From the NCBI GenBank assembly GCA_003166795.1, contig PMUS01000065.1, forward strand, positions 41,207 through 98,829: a stretch of DNA of 57,623 nucleotides. Reading direction: 5' to 3'. A program made the position numbers and the translations under genes. The notes below the pieces were generated by a model, which saw only the letters and a program-made list of their open reading frames with translations, did not search any database and had not been told where the DNA came from. The stretch's first letter is position 1; the number at the start of each line of letters is the position of its first letter. Origin of the DNA: Acidobacteriota bacterium. Its GTDB lineage: Bacteria > Acidobacteriota > Terriglobia > Acidiferrales > UBA7541. Positions 1 to 7,944 of this stretch are shown piece by piece.

Positions 1-132
1 TTGGCGCGCGAACTAGGCTAGCACGGCAGACCGCAAGCGCAAGGGGTTAGTTGGTGTGGACTTTGTGGGGCGGCCCGCCAGGGACGACGGCGGTGAGGGG
101 AATGACGGCAAACGGCGGGCGTTGGCGAGCGG

Positions 133-228
133 TCATGTTTTCGTTTCAGGGCTCGCGCCCTCGATAATCTTGCGCTCCTCGTCCGTGATCCAGTACAGCT
201 CGAAAACCAAGTCGTCGATTTCGGAGAA
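133..228 (-). pseudogene. Remnant resembling the C-terminus of a type II restriction-modification enzyme
   Basis: Downstream of the transglutaminase stop and in the same frame, the minus strand encodes a tail containing SEIDDLVFELYWITDEE and ending ASPETKT before TGA at 133-135. The pattern IDxLVxxLYxLTxEE is remembered from the C-termini of Eco57I-like/type IIG restriction-methylases. No start codon or other domain of such an enzyme precedes it: the frame runs back through a palindrome into the stop of the neighbouring gene. It is therefore read as a gene-end fragment left by deletion or insertion. The family match is by eye and only about 30 codons long. Confidence 0.4.
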
Positions 229-254
229 GGTACGCGCTGCGCGCGGGCGTTTAC

Positions 255-274
255 GGCGGGGATGAATCCCCGCC
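255..274. repeat. Perfect 9-bp inverted repeat, palindromic element
   Basis: GGCGGGGAT and ATCCCCGCC are separated by GA and followed by CCTCC. The hairpin sits 24 bases past the transglutaminase stop (minus strand). It may act as a terminator stem, although no T-run follows. It resembles the GGGC...GCCCCTAC palindromes found elsewhere in the window. The rest of bases 1-297 holds no gene I can support. Confidence 0.6.
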
Positions 275-297
275 CCTCCACTTGCGATGCCCGCGAA

Positions 298-2547
298 CTA
301 GCGGGCGCGTTTGCGCGAGCGGAGGGATTCGCGGATCGAGCGCAGAAGCGAAGACATTTGCTCGATTGGCGCGGGATGATTGCCGAAGCGGGCCGATTGG
401 TACAGGTCGGTCAACTGGGCGATGGGCGCGGAGAGATCGGGCGCCGGAATGGCCGACGCGAATTCGAGCGGAGTCTGCGACGGAAGTTTTTTCCAGCCGC
501 GCTTTTCGAGCAGGCGCAGCATTTCCGTGTATTCGAGCGAAGCGAGCGACGCGGTCAGGTCGCCGCCGCGGCGGGCGCGCAGGCTCCAACGCGCAACGGC
601 GTAGCGAATCATCGAGCGGCCGCGGAGAACGAATAATAGCGCCACGAGGCAGACGAGCACGCCCGGCAGAAAATACGGAGATGCCTCGGTCCTGCGGTCG
701 AACGCGAGAATTCCGTGCAGGATCCTCTCCTGCTCTTGATGATAGAACGCGTGCGCGCGCTCGTTCCAACTTCGCGTAGAGTCCCGCGCGTTCCTTCCGA
801 GGGTCAACTGGTGCGAGAAATCGTAATTGATCACCCACTCGTTCCACGACAACTGAAACCAGTCCCAATAGAGACCGAAGCGGCTGAAGAAGCCGCGCTT
901 TTCGTTCCCCGGGGGGGTGGGGTCGAATGTGATCCAGCCGTAGCCGGAAAAATAAACCTCTACCCACGCGTGGGCGTCGCTGCCGCGAATGATGTAGTCG
1001 CCGCCGACATCGTTGTATTCGCCCGGCAGGAATCCGGTAACGTACCGCGCGGGAACTCCGATGGAACGAAGCATGATCGTCATGGCCGTGGCGAAATATT
1101 CGCAGTGCCCGGCGCGGCGGGTAAAAAGGAAATAAGCGAGCGGGTCTTTACCCGCGCTGGTGAGATTCAGCGTGTACGCATAGTTCGCAATCAAGTAGCG
1201 CTGGATATTGGCGGCTTTGTCGTAATCGTTGGCGGAGTGCGCGGTGATGTCCTTCGCAAGTTTCTGGACCCGGGGATCGAGCCGAGGCAACTGAAGATAT
1301 GTCTCGCGGATTTCCTCCGGGTAGTCCGGTGAAGACTTGCGCAGCTCGGCGGGCGCTATGAGCCGCAGGCGCGCGGTGCCTTGATAACGGATTTTCGAAT
1401 TGTTGTGCGACGGATTGAAGAAAGAGCCGGTGCGATCCATGAACAAGTAACCGTGGTTCGGCAGCCCGCCGGGCCGGATGGAGTCCGCGCCAAATCTCCC
1501 GCGGAGCGTCTCCGGGGGCGGGGCGACGAAGACCGCATCCGTCGCGATCGGCTCCATCAGCACCGTATAGAGCAGCGGATTAAAGCTATCGCCTGCCCGC
1601 AGCGGCGATCCGAAATAATATTCGCCGGTGGGATTTGGCTCGAGCACCATTTGCCCCTGCGAGGGCGTGCTCCAGTTGTGACCGTCGAAATTGGTGAGGA
1701 CGATCCCGCGCCAATGCATGTCCATGGCGCGAGCGGGATCTCCATCAACGCGAATGCGCATGACGACCGCCGTGTTTTTCTTGATCTCGCCGATTTGGCC
1801 AAGCGCGACGTTGTCGCCGAAGCCGGTCAACAGGCCGGGTTGGAGACTGAGCGAGCCAAGGTAGCCCACCGTAAATCGCGGAATGATAAAGAAGAGCACG
1901 ATTCCAATCGACAGCACCCCGCCGGCGACCACGAGCGATGTGAGCCCGAGCGCGCGATTCAAGCGGCGCGCCGTCGGCGAGCCTGGCTCGCAGGGCGGCG
2001 AATCGGCGCCCACGGAACTGCGACGGATTTCGAGCGCGACGAACGTCGAGACGGAGAGCAGCAGAAAAATGGAGAGCGCAATCAGGAAGCCCGTCTCGAC
2101 CGTGAGAATGGCGGAAACCAGCATCGAGGCGACCGCGAGGACCGCGAGAAACGCGTAGTCGCGGTTCGAGCGCGCGGAGTAAAGGCGCACGAGCGTGGCG
2201 AATAGAATCAGGTGAATCGAGGAAAGCAGTGCCGCGTAAAGCGGCGGATTCGGCGCGCCTTCGGCCAGGCTCCGCGACAACACCCACAAGTCCAGTGGGA
2301 AAAACAGGAAATATCCGAGAACGAGCCACGTCGCCACGCGCGGCGAGATTTCGGGCCCGCGCCCGCGCTGCATGCGGATGCCTTTGTAGATCAATGCGAA
2401 GGACGGAATCAACACCGAGACGATGTCAAGTTTGCCGGTGGAAACGATGGCTAGCACGCCCGTGGCGACGAGCAGGAAGAGCGACACTTCGAAATATCGT
2501 TGCACCGCCGTGACGGGCGGCGCGGTCGTCTGCGCGGCGGAGGCCAT
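298..2547 (-). CDS. TgpA-like membrane transglutaminase (DUF3488 + transglutaminase core)
   Basis: This is a 749-residue membrane protein. The first ~220 residues hold several hydrophobic helices (DUF3488-like). They are followed by a large extracytoplasmic part with a transglutaminase core, and then another helix near 625-645 and a cytoplasmic tail. The Cys-His-Asp triad is visible: Cys482 in GHCEYFA, His526 in DAHAWVEVY and Asp542 in FDPTPPG. TgpA-type proteins usually travel with a MoxR ATPase and a DUF58 protein. Both lie upstream on the same strand (4165-6469), but mutY and a repeat cluster are in between. The substrate is unknown; an envelope role is inferred from topology. The ATG start at 2547 gives a sensible hydrophobic N-terminus. 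Confidence 0.9.
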   Translation of the reverse strand: MASAAQTTAPPVTAVQRYFEVSLFLLVATGVLAIVSTGKLDIVSVLIPSFALIYKGIRMQRGRGPEISPRVATWLVLGYFLFFPLDLWVLSRSLAEGAPNPPLYAALLSSIHLILFATLVRLYSARSNRDYAFLAVLAVASMLVSAILTVETGFLIALSIFLLLSVSTFVALEIRRSSVGADSPPCEPGSPTARRLNRALGLTSLVVAGGVLSIGIVLFFIIPRFTVGYLGSLSLQPGLLTGFGDNVALGQIGEIKKNTAVVMRIRVDGDPARAMDMHWRGIVLTNFDGHNWSTPSQGQMVLEPNPTGEYYFGSPLRAGDSFNPLLYTVLMEPIATDAVFVAPPPETLRGRFGADSIRPGGLPNHGYLFMDRTGSFFNPSHNNSKIRYQGTARLRLIAPAELRKSSPDYPEEIRETYLQLPRLDPRVQKLAKDITAHSANDYDKAANIQRYLIANYAYTLNLTSAGKDPLAYFLFTRRAGHCEYFATAMTIMLRSIGVPARYVTGFLPGEYNDVGGDYIIRGSDAHAWVEVYFSGYGWITFDPTPPGNEKRGFFSRFGLYWDWFQLSWNEWVINYDFSHQLTLGRNARDSTRSWNERAHAFYHQEQERILHGILAFDRRTEASPYFLPGVLVCLVALLFVLRGRSMIRYAVARWSLRARRGGDLTASLASLEYTEMLRLLEKRGWKKLPSQTPLEFASAIPAPDLSAPIAQLTDLYQSARFGNHPAPIEQMSSLLRSIRESLRSRKRAR

Positions 2548-2617
2548 TTTACGATGCTAGCACCCGCGGGCGGCGGGCAGGGAGGCCCGACGCGAAAGGG
2601 CCAATGGCTGAAAGTTC

Positions 2618-3703
2618 TTAGCGTCGCGCGAGCGCGGCGGCGATTTTGTGCGTGGCGCTAGAGGCGGGAAGCTGGGCGAGACGGCTGAGGAGGAGGACGC
2701 GCGTGCGGGGACGTTTCGGAAGGCGCGGGACGCGCGCGAGAAACGGCAGCAGCGTGATGTTGCGAAAGGTGACGCCGTGGCGCGCGGAAGGCAACGGTTC
2801 GAGATGGAGCGAGGCGCGGTCAATTTTCAGTATGTCGTGCAAGTGCGTGGCGAGCTCGGCCTCGGGGTGGCGAGCGACTTCGACGGCGGGGAACTGCCAC
2901 ATGCGAGAGAAGAGCACGTCGTCGTGCGCGCCGGGATCGCGGACGAGAATGGTGCGACCGCGCGGATCGCGCAGGATCGCGGCGGCGATGCGTATTCTTA
3001 CCGGCGCGCGTTTGCGGCGAGGCGCGGGGATTTCGCGCGTGAGGCCGCGCGCGCGAGCAAGGCACCAGCGTGAAACGGGGCAAACTCCGCAGCGCGGAAT
3101 CCGCGGAGTGCAGATTGTCTCGCCAAGTTCCATCAGCGCCTGGTTCCAGTCACCGGGCGCGGTGAGCGCGAGGTAGCTTTGCGCGGACGCGGCGAGCTGA
3201 CGCCAGCGGGCCGGGGCGCGGAGATCGCCGCGAATGGCGCCAAGGCGCGCGAGGACGCGGGCGACGTTGCCGTCGAGTACCGCGAGCGGCTGATCATAGG
3301 CGATGCTCAGAACGGCTGCGGCTGTGTAGCTCCCGATGCCGGGAAGGGCCAATGCCGCTTCGAGTGTGCGCGGGAATTCGCCGGCGTGGCTGGAGGCAAT
3401 CTCTTTTGCTGCGCGATGCAGGTTGCGCGCGCGGCTGTAATAGCCGAGGCCGGACCAGAGCTGCAGCACTTTTTCCTGAGGGGCGCGCGCGAGCGATTCG
3501 ACCGTGGGAAAAGTTTTCAGGAAGCGACGATAATAGGGCAGCACGGCGGCGATGCGCGTCTGCTGCAGCATGATTTCCGCGACCCAAATGCGATAGGGAT
3601 CGCGGCTGGAGCGCCAGGGGAGATCGCGCTGATGCGCGCGGAACCAGGCGAGCAGGCGGCGCTGAAAAGTTTTCAGCGTGCGCGGAGTGAATTGGGGCGG
3701 CAT
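2618..3703 (-). CDS. mutY: A/G-specific adenine DNA glycosylase MutY
   Basis: MutY removes adenine mispaired with 8-oxoguanine. The chosen start (MPPQFTPRT) gives 361 residues, the normal size; the frame stays open to 3901, but that extension is low-complexity and crosses a palindromic repeat. Visible motifs are the catalytic Glu43 in EIMLQQT, the helix-hairpin-helix LPGIGSYT (120-127), the catalytic Asp144 in VLDGNVARV, and the iron-sulphur cysteines 198, 205, 208 and 214 (C-x6-C-x2-C-x5-C). A C-terminal NUDIX-like 8-oxoG recognition domain starts near residue 235. The gene sits 70 bases before the transglutaminase gene on the same strand, so co-transcription is possible without a functional link. 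Confidence 0.95.
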   Translation of the reverse strand: MPPQFTPRTLKTFQRRLLAWFRAHQRDLPWRSSRDPYRIWVAEIMLQQTRIAAVLPYYRRFLKTFPTVESLARAPQEKVLQLWSGLGYYSRARNLHRAAKEIASSHAGEFPRTLEAALALPGIGSYTAAAVLSIAYDQPLAVLDGNVARVLARLGAIRGDLRAPARWRQLAASAQSYLALTAPGDWNQALMELGETICTPRIPRCGVCPVSRWCLARARGLTREIPAPRRKRAPVRIRIAAAILRDPRGRTILVRDPGAHDDVLFSRMWQFPAVEVARHPEAELATHLHDILKIDRASLHLEPLPSARHGVTFRNITLLPFLARVPRLPKRPRTRVLLLSRLAQLPASSATHKIAAALARR

Positions 3704-3817
3704 GCGGGCGGTATTGTCGCATGAATGCGGGTGTGGCTCAGTGCGCCGGTTCGAGGCGAATACATGCTGTGATAGAGGCAGCGCTGTGGAATGCGCTTCG
3801 CGCGGCGGATTTATGTA

Positions 3818-3831
3818 GGACCTGAAGGTCC
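3818..3831. repeat. Palindrome GGACCT-GA-AGGTCC
   Basis: A perfect 6-bp inverted repeat with a 2-base loop, preceded by TGTA and followed by GACCCCC. It sits 60 bases left of two larger palindromic repeats and looks like another small dispersed hairpin element. There is no T-run, so a terminator role is doubtful. Confidence 0.5.
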
Positions 3832-3872
3832 GACCCCCAAAGATCACGCGGGCGAGGCGAATGGGCGTCGTG

Positions 3873-3914
3873 AAGCCAAGCATTTGTGCCGGGCACGGCA
3901 TGCCGTGCCCCTAC
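3873..3914 (+). repeat. Palindromic repeat copy 1 (flank GCCAAGCA, stem GGGCACGGCATGCCGTGCCC)
   Basis: The left flank AAGCCAAGCATTTGTGCC leads into a 20-bp perfect palindrome (3891-3910) and then CTAC. The same layout, with a different but still self-complementary stem, recurs at 3957-4000 and 13235-13275. Conserved flank plus compensated stem marks a true repeat family. Confidence 0.75.
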
Positions 3915-3956
3915 GAAAGCGTTTTCGACCGGCGGTTTAAGACAGCCAGGCAACGC

Positions 3957-4000
3957 GAAGCCAAGCATGTTCACCGGGCGTAGCGGTGCTACGCCCCTAC
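3957..4000 (+). repeat. Palindromic repeat copy 2 (stem GGGCGTAGC-GGT-GCTACGCCC)
   Basis: The left flank GAAGCCAAGCATGTTCACC is followed by a 9-bp perfect stem with a 3-base loop (3976-3996) and then CCTAC. It lies about 85 bases after copy 1 in the same orientation. The stem bases differ from copy 1 but pairing is fully kept. Confidence 0.75.
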
Positions 4001-4164
4001 AAACCCCGCGATGGCGCATGAGCGAAGCTGGCGGCTACGCGGCCACTGACATGAGTACAAGGCCGCCGATGAGCACGATCCTTCGCCACAAGGCCAGGGC
4101 ATGAAACGGCGGCGGATTTTCGATTCAATCGCGGAGTGACATCAGGCTGAGAGTCCTCCTTTTG

Positions 4165-5505
4165 TCAAAGGCGGTCGATGAAAAGGAAATAGGAGGAGGA
4201 CCAGAGGCCGGTGGGGATGGAGCGCTGGGCGCGAGCGGTGATGATGATCTTAAAGATTTCGGTTTCGCTCGCGAGCTCGTCGAGGAAAGCGCCGCCTGCC
4301 GCTGATGAATCGGCCTGGATCAATGCGAGCTCGCGCAGCGTGTCGTAGATGATTTCTCCGGCGGGAGCCATGAGAGTCGAAAAGCGGTTGGTGCGAAATT
4401 GCATCACGGAGTGAATCTCGTGGAAATGCCAGGCGATGCACGCAGCCAGGGAAACAGCGCGCTCGAAGCGTTCGGTGTGTTCGGCTTCGGCGAGCCGGCC
4501 AAGATCGGCGCGCGGCTGGCCGAGAAAAGGATCGAGGACCAGCATGACGCGGCGTTCGTCTTCGCGCGCGAATTCGCGGACCACCAGGCGGCCGGACTTC
4601 GCGGAAACTTTCCAATCCACGAAACGGGCGCTGTCGCTCGGCACATAGTCGCGCAGGGCGTGCAGCTCGTGACCGCGGCCGCGAAAGTGGCTCGCCATTT
4701 CGCCGGTGAGGAGCGGCAAGACCTCGTAGAACTGGTCGGTCGGCTCGACGCGCGGGTACACGGCGATCTCCAGATTCGAATCAACCTGGCGCGTCTTTTC
4801 GAAGAAGCCAAAGGGAAACCGCGTGCGAATGCCGAAGGAATCCTGGCGGTAAACGCCGCGCCGCGGGAAACGCAGCTCGACCTTTTGGCGCGTCGCGCTC
4901 ATCCGCGGAATGTAAGGGAAGAAAACGGGGCGCGCGAGAATTTCGGCCGGGGATTTTTTTTTGCCGCCGATGACGCGGAGCGAGAAGGACGGCCACATCT
5001 GCTTGTCGTTGCGCAGCTCGACTTCGGCCAGGACGGGCTGCTCGGCGAATATGTGCTCGGGCAGATCGAACTTCAGCTCGATTCCCGTGAGCACGACGCG
5101 CGAGAGCACGCCGGAAATCAAAATTCCGGCCAACAAACAGGCGAGAATCAGGAAGAGCAGGTTGTTGCCAGTGTTGACTGCGGCGAGAACCAGGACGAAA
5201 ACCGCCGATAGGTAGATGACGCCGTCACGGGTGAGCCGGTAGTCAATCTGATACGCGATCCAGCGAAGGCTGGTGCGGCGCGCGAGCGACGGCACGATGG
5301 CGACGGCCACCCACCCCGCGATTCCGAGCGAGAGCAGCGTGGTGATTCCGGCAAGCCAGATGCGGCCTTCCTGAGCCGCGGCCGCGGAAAACAGCGCGAT
5401 GAAGAAAGCGACGATGAGCGCCAGCATGGCGATGCCGAAATTGCGCCAGCCGGCGCGGTCGCGCCCGCGCCACATGCGAGCAACGATGGAATCGTGCGTG
5501 GTCAT
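4165..5505 (-). CDS. DUF58 domain membrane protein
   Basis: The protein has 446 residues from the ATG at 5505 (MTTHDSIVARMW). The frame is open further up, but that part overlaps the MoxR gene in another frame and is arginine/serine-rich shadow sequence. Hydrophobic helices occupy roughly residues 20-45 and 80-120. The DUF58 core follows, with HALRDYVPSDSARFVDWKVSAK. In this family that block forms a von Willebrand-A-like fold. DUF58 proteins are partners of MoxR AAA+ ATPases; the start lies 7 bases after the MoxR stop, so the two form an operon. An envelope-assembly role is inferred, not shown. Confidence 0.88.
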   Translation of the reverse strand: MTTHDSIVARMWRGRDRAGWRNFGIAMLALIVAFFIALFSAAAAQEGRIWLAGITTLLSLGIAGWVAVAIVPSLARRTSLRWIAYQIDYRLTRDGVIYLSAVFVLVLAAVNTGNNLLFLILACLLAGILISGVLSRVVLTGIELKFDLPEHIFAEQPVLAEVELRNDKQMWPSFSLRVIGGKKKSPAEILARPVFFPYIPRMSATRQKVELRFPRRGVYRQDSFGIRTRFPFGFFEKTRQVDSNLEIAVYPRVEPTDQFYEVLPLLTGEMASHFRGRGHELHALRDYVPSDSARFVDWKVSAKSGRLVVREFAREDERRVMLVLDPFLGQPRADLGRLAEAEHTERFERAVSLAACIAWHFHEIHSVMQFRTNRFSTLMAPAGEIIYDTLRELALIQADSSAAGGAFLDELASETEIFKIIITARAQRSIPTGLWSSSYFLFIDRL

Positions 5506-5512
5506 CGGCGGA

Positions 5513-6469
5513 CTACAGCGGGACGCGCGTGGTGTCGAGGATTTCGCGGAGGATCGCCTCGGCCTGCTCGGATTTCTTTTGCGTCGAGACGTAACGCGAG
5601 CTGACGACAACGCGGTGCGCGAAGACCGGAACGATGAGCCGCTTGAAATCGTCCGGCAGACAAAAATCGCGGCCTTCGAGGAACGCGCGCGCCTGAGCCG
5701 CACGATGCAGCATCACGGTACCGCGGGGGCTGACGCCCAGGCTCAACTGTTCGGTGGTACGCGTGCGCTCGACAATCTCCAGCGCGTAATCGAGCAAACT
5801 TTCCTCGACCTTTACCTGCGAGGCGGCTTCCTGCATTGATGCGACATCGGCCGCGTCCATCACCGACGCGATCTGGTCGGCGTGTCCGGCGGCGGAGTGA
5901 TTGCGTATGATTTCTTTTTCGCTGGCGCGAGCGGGATAACCCATGCGAATGCGCATCAGGAAACGGTCGAGCTGCGATTCAGGCAGCGGATACGTGCCGT
6001 GGTGCTCGATGGGATTCTGCGTCGCGAGAACCATGAATGGGCGGGGCAGCGGATGCGTGTGATTGTCCACGGTGATCTGCGCTTCGTTCATGGCTTCGAG
6101 CAGCGCGGACTGCGTTTTCGGCGTGGTGCGATTGATTTCATCGGCGACGATGATGTTGGCGAAGATCGGGCCGGGCTTGAATTCGAATTCCTGCGCAGAG
6201 GGATTGTAAACGCTGACGCCGATCACGTCGCTGGGCAGCAGATCGGACGTGAACTGGATGCGCTGGAACGAACAATTGAACGAACGCGCGAGCGCTTGTG
6301 CGAGAGTGGTCTTCCCCACGCCGGGAACGTCTTCAATCAGCAGGTGGCCGCGCGCGAGCAGCGTGGTCAGCGCGAGCTGAATGACGTCCTCCTTGCCCTT
6401 GACGACGCGAGCGATCGAGCGTTGCAGCTCGGCGAGGCGGGTGCTGGCGGCAGTGGTCGCGGATTGCAA
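5513..6469 (-). CDS. MoxR-family AAA+ ATPase
   Basis: Walker A (EDVPGVGKTTLA), Walker B (IIVADEINRTTPKTQSALLEAM) and sensor-1 (VLATQNPIEHHGTYPLPESQ) are plain, as is the MoxR stretch DRFLMRIRMGYP. MoxR ATPases act as chaperones or metal-insertion machines working with DUF58/VWA partners, and the DUF58 gene follows directly. The start is uncertain: the frame continues into the complement of a tRNA, which cannot be coding. TTG at 6469 gives 318 residues, near family size; TTG at 6502 or 6505 are alternatives. All candidates overlap the promoter of the divergent tRNA-Val gene. Confidence 0.88.
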   Translation of the reverse strand: MQSATTAASTRLAELQRSIARVVKGKEDVIQLALTTLLARGHLLIEDVPGVGKTTLAQALARSFNCSFQRIQFTSDLLPSDVIGVSVYNPSAQEFEFKPGPIFANIIVADEINRTTPKTQSALLEAMNEAQITVDNHTHPLPRPFMVLATQNPIEHHGTYPLPESQLDRFLMRIRMGYPARASEKEIIRNHSAAGHADQIASVMDAADVASMQEAASQVKVEESLLDYALEIVERTRTTEQLSLGVSPRGTVMLHRAAQARAFLEGRDFCLPDDFKRLIVPVFAHRVVVSSRYVSTQKKSEQAEAILREILDTTRVPL

Positions 6470-6492
6470 TTCCCTGGCCCTTCTGCTACAAA
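6464..6492 (+). promoter_or_regulatory. Promoter of tRNA-Val
   Basis: TTGCAA (6464-6469), a 17-base spacer and TACAAA (6487-6492) preceded by TGC (extended -10) lie 28 bases before the tRNA. It overlaps the likely start codon of the divergent MoxR gene. Confidence 0.6.
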
Positions 6493-6519
6493 AAGTCTGC
6501 AACAAAGAACACGATCTGC

Positions 6520-6595
6520 GGGCGACTAGCTCAGTGGTTAGAGCGCTCCCCTCACACGGGAGAGGTCCAAGGTTCAAGTCCTTGGTCGCCCACCA
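6520..6595 (+). tRNA. tRNA-Val (anticodon CAC), CCA encoded
   Basis: The cloverleaf folds cleanly. The acceptor GGGCGAC pairs with GTCGCCC (6585-6591). The D arm is GCTC...GAGC. The anticodon stem CTCCC/GGGAG carries the loop CTCACAC, giving anticodon CAC, which reads GUG valine codons. The variable loop is AGGTC. The T arm CAAGG-TTCAAGT-CCTTG is followed by the discriminator A and an encoded CCA. A good promoter lies 28 bases upstream. Confidence 0.96.
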
Positions 6596-6732
6596 TTCAC
6601 CCAAATCATTCTGCCATCGAATCCGATACGATGTGAGCACACCAACGGCGGGTTGTTCCAGGAACGAACGACCGTTGCGACAGCCATACGGCTGCCAATA
6701 TTGCGCAAAACGCTGATTTGACCGAGCCCGGT

Positions 6733-6945
6733 CTAGTCGTCCGCGCGGCCGCCTTGACTCGCGCCTTTCCTTCTTAGCGGCGCGGCGTCTTCGGCACTTT
6801 TAGCGTGATCGCGCGCGAGCTCTTGTTCCGCAATCAGCCAATGCTCTTCGGCGTGGCCGTCTTCGCTGCCGCTTTCGAGATAAAGCTCGTACGCCCGTCG
6901 CTCAATATCCTCGTGCTTTGGGAATTCGTCTTTTCTTTCGGTCAT
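6733..6945 (-). CDS. DUF2934 family small protein
   Basis: This is a 70-residue acidic, cytoplasmic protein. The centre carries the DUF2934 pattern: EDIERRAYELYLESG, then HAEEHWLIAEQEL. DUF2934 proteins are short, of unknown function, and common in Acidobacteria and Proteobacteria. The start is supported by a strong ribosome-binding site (GGAGG, 7 bases before ATG on the minus strand). The gene stands alone between the tRNA and a 477-bp gap. Confidence 0.8.
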   Translation of the reverse strand: MTERKDEFPKHEDIERRAYELYLESGSEDGHAEEHWLIAEQELARDHAKSAEDAAPLRRKGASQGGRADD

Positions 6946-7422
6946 GGTCTGCCTCCGTGCGGCTAATTTGGGGTTGAAGGGTCAAAGTCTGGGTTGTGCT
7001 GGCGTGATATTCGTCTCGCGTTGTGGATGGCTTCAGAGGATGCGCGGGATTGAAATGGTGACGCGGGGCGAGCGATTGCAAAAGGTGACGGAAAGCGGAA
7101 AATCTGCTGGGGGCAATTTCTTTTCATGGGCGCCCACTTCCACTAACTTAGACGTGCCGCACCTCTGCAATGGTTACGTGGGCGGCGCGATCTTGGATCA
7201 CCGGGAGTCGCGCAGAGCAACGCGAGCGAAGTTCGTGTTTTCGGAGCCAGTTTTAGAAGTTCGTCGAAAAACGGGCGAATGCCTTCTCGAACGGCCGTGT
7301 CCGCGGCCAAATCACGTCCTTCCGGACGCCAATCACCCATTGAATTGGACGAATACTTCTCACGGGTTAAATTCTATCATCGGAAAGATGGTTTAATGTG
7401 TTGCCGGGGCCAACAGAAACGG
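6946..7422. other. 477-bp stretch without a recognisable gene
   Basis: Frames are open on both strands (plus 6944-7396, minus 7143-7340), but neither resembles a family I know and neither has a good ribosome-binding site. I see no strong promoter, hairpin or repeat. A decayed gene cannot be excluded. Confidence 0.4.
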
Positions 7423-7899
7423 ATGACAAGTATCTTGCAATTCGTGCGGGTATTCGCGCTGGGGACTTGGGTGGGGTCGATCGTTTATTTTGTGGCGGTG
7501 GTGACGCGCGGCGCGTTTGCGGTGCTGGCGCGCGATCAGGCCGGGCTGATGGTCGGGTTCACGCTCGGAGGATTGCATCAGCTGGGGGTGATCGCGGCGG
7601 TGGTTTATTTGGTTGCGGCGCTCGCGCTTGGGAAATCACTGCGTGCGCTAGTCCGGCCGGCGGCGCTCGGGGTGATTCTGATGCTGGTGCTCACACTGGC
7701 GTCGCAGCGAATCGTGATACCGAGGATGGATGTGCTGCGCACACAGATGGTGTCTGTGGACGCGACGCCTGCGAGCGATCCGCGCCGCGCGGAATTCGAT
7801 CGGCTGCATGGGATTTCCGTGGATCTGGAAGGCGGAGTTTTGATGCTTGGATTGGCGGCGCTGTTTTTGACCGTGAAGCAGGATGGTGCGCATGCGTGA
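7423..7899 (+). CDS. DUF4149-type integral membrane protein
   Basis: A 158-residue protein with about four membrane helices. The N-terminus TSILQFVRVFALGTWVGS and the tail pattern RAEFDRLHGISVDLEGG fit the DUF4149 family, which has no assigned function. An in-frame ATG at 7396 would add nine residues (MCCRGQQKR) and has a better-placed GGAAAG upstream, so the start is uncertain. The gene converges on the DNA glycosylase; a small hairpin lies between their stops. Confidence 0.72.
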   Translation: MTSILQFVRVFALGTWVGSIVYFVAVVTRGAFAVLARDQAGLMVGFTLGGLHQLGVIAAVVYLVAALALGKSLRALVRPAALGVILMLVLTLASQRIVIPRMDVLRTQMVSVDATPASDPRRAEFDRLHGISVDLEGGVLMLGLAALFLTVKQDGAHA

Positions 7900-7909
7900 A
7901 GACTGGAGT

Positions 7910-7929
7910 GCCGCGCTAAAGTCCGCGGC
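7910..7929. repeat. Hairpin between convergent genes (GCCGCG...CGCGGC)
   Basis: A 6-bp perfect stem with the 8-base loop CTAAAGTC, followed by GCTACATTTAAA. It lies in the 45-bp gap between two convergent stops and may serve as a shared terminator. The CTAAAG centre looks like a worn palindromic repeat (GGACTAAAGTCC with three bases missing on one side). Confidence 0.5.
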
Positions 7930-7944
7930 GCTACATTTAAATCT

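Larger units (their letters stand above)
3704..4164. other. 461-bp gene-free gap holding a nest of palindromic repeats
   Basis: No convincing gene lies here. The gap holds a GGACCT-GA-AGGTCC hairpin (3818-3831) and two copies of a palindromic repeat with a conserved left flank (3873-3914 and 3957-4000), listed separately. It divides the DUF58 gene from mutY. The small frame across 3738-4019 on the minus strand is only translated repeat. Confidence 0.7.

Noticed and set aside
3738..4019. Minus-strand frame of 93 codons between mutY and DUF58
   Set aside because: It is translation of two palindromic repeat copies; the peptide repeats the hairpin pattern and has no family match or ribosome-binding site.
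6470..6640. N-terminal extension of the MoxR frame
   Set aside because: It reads through the antisense of the tRNA-Val gene, so it cannot be coding.
6944..7396. Plus-strand 150-codon frame, and a minus-strand 65-codon frame at 7143-7340
   Set aside because: No recognisable domains, no good ribosome-binding site and irregular composition; reported only as a gap.
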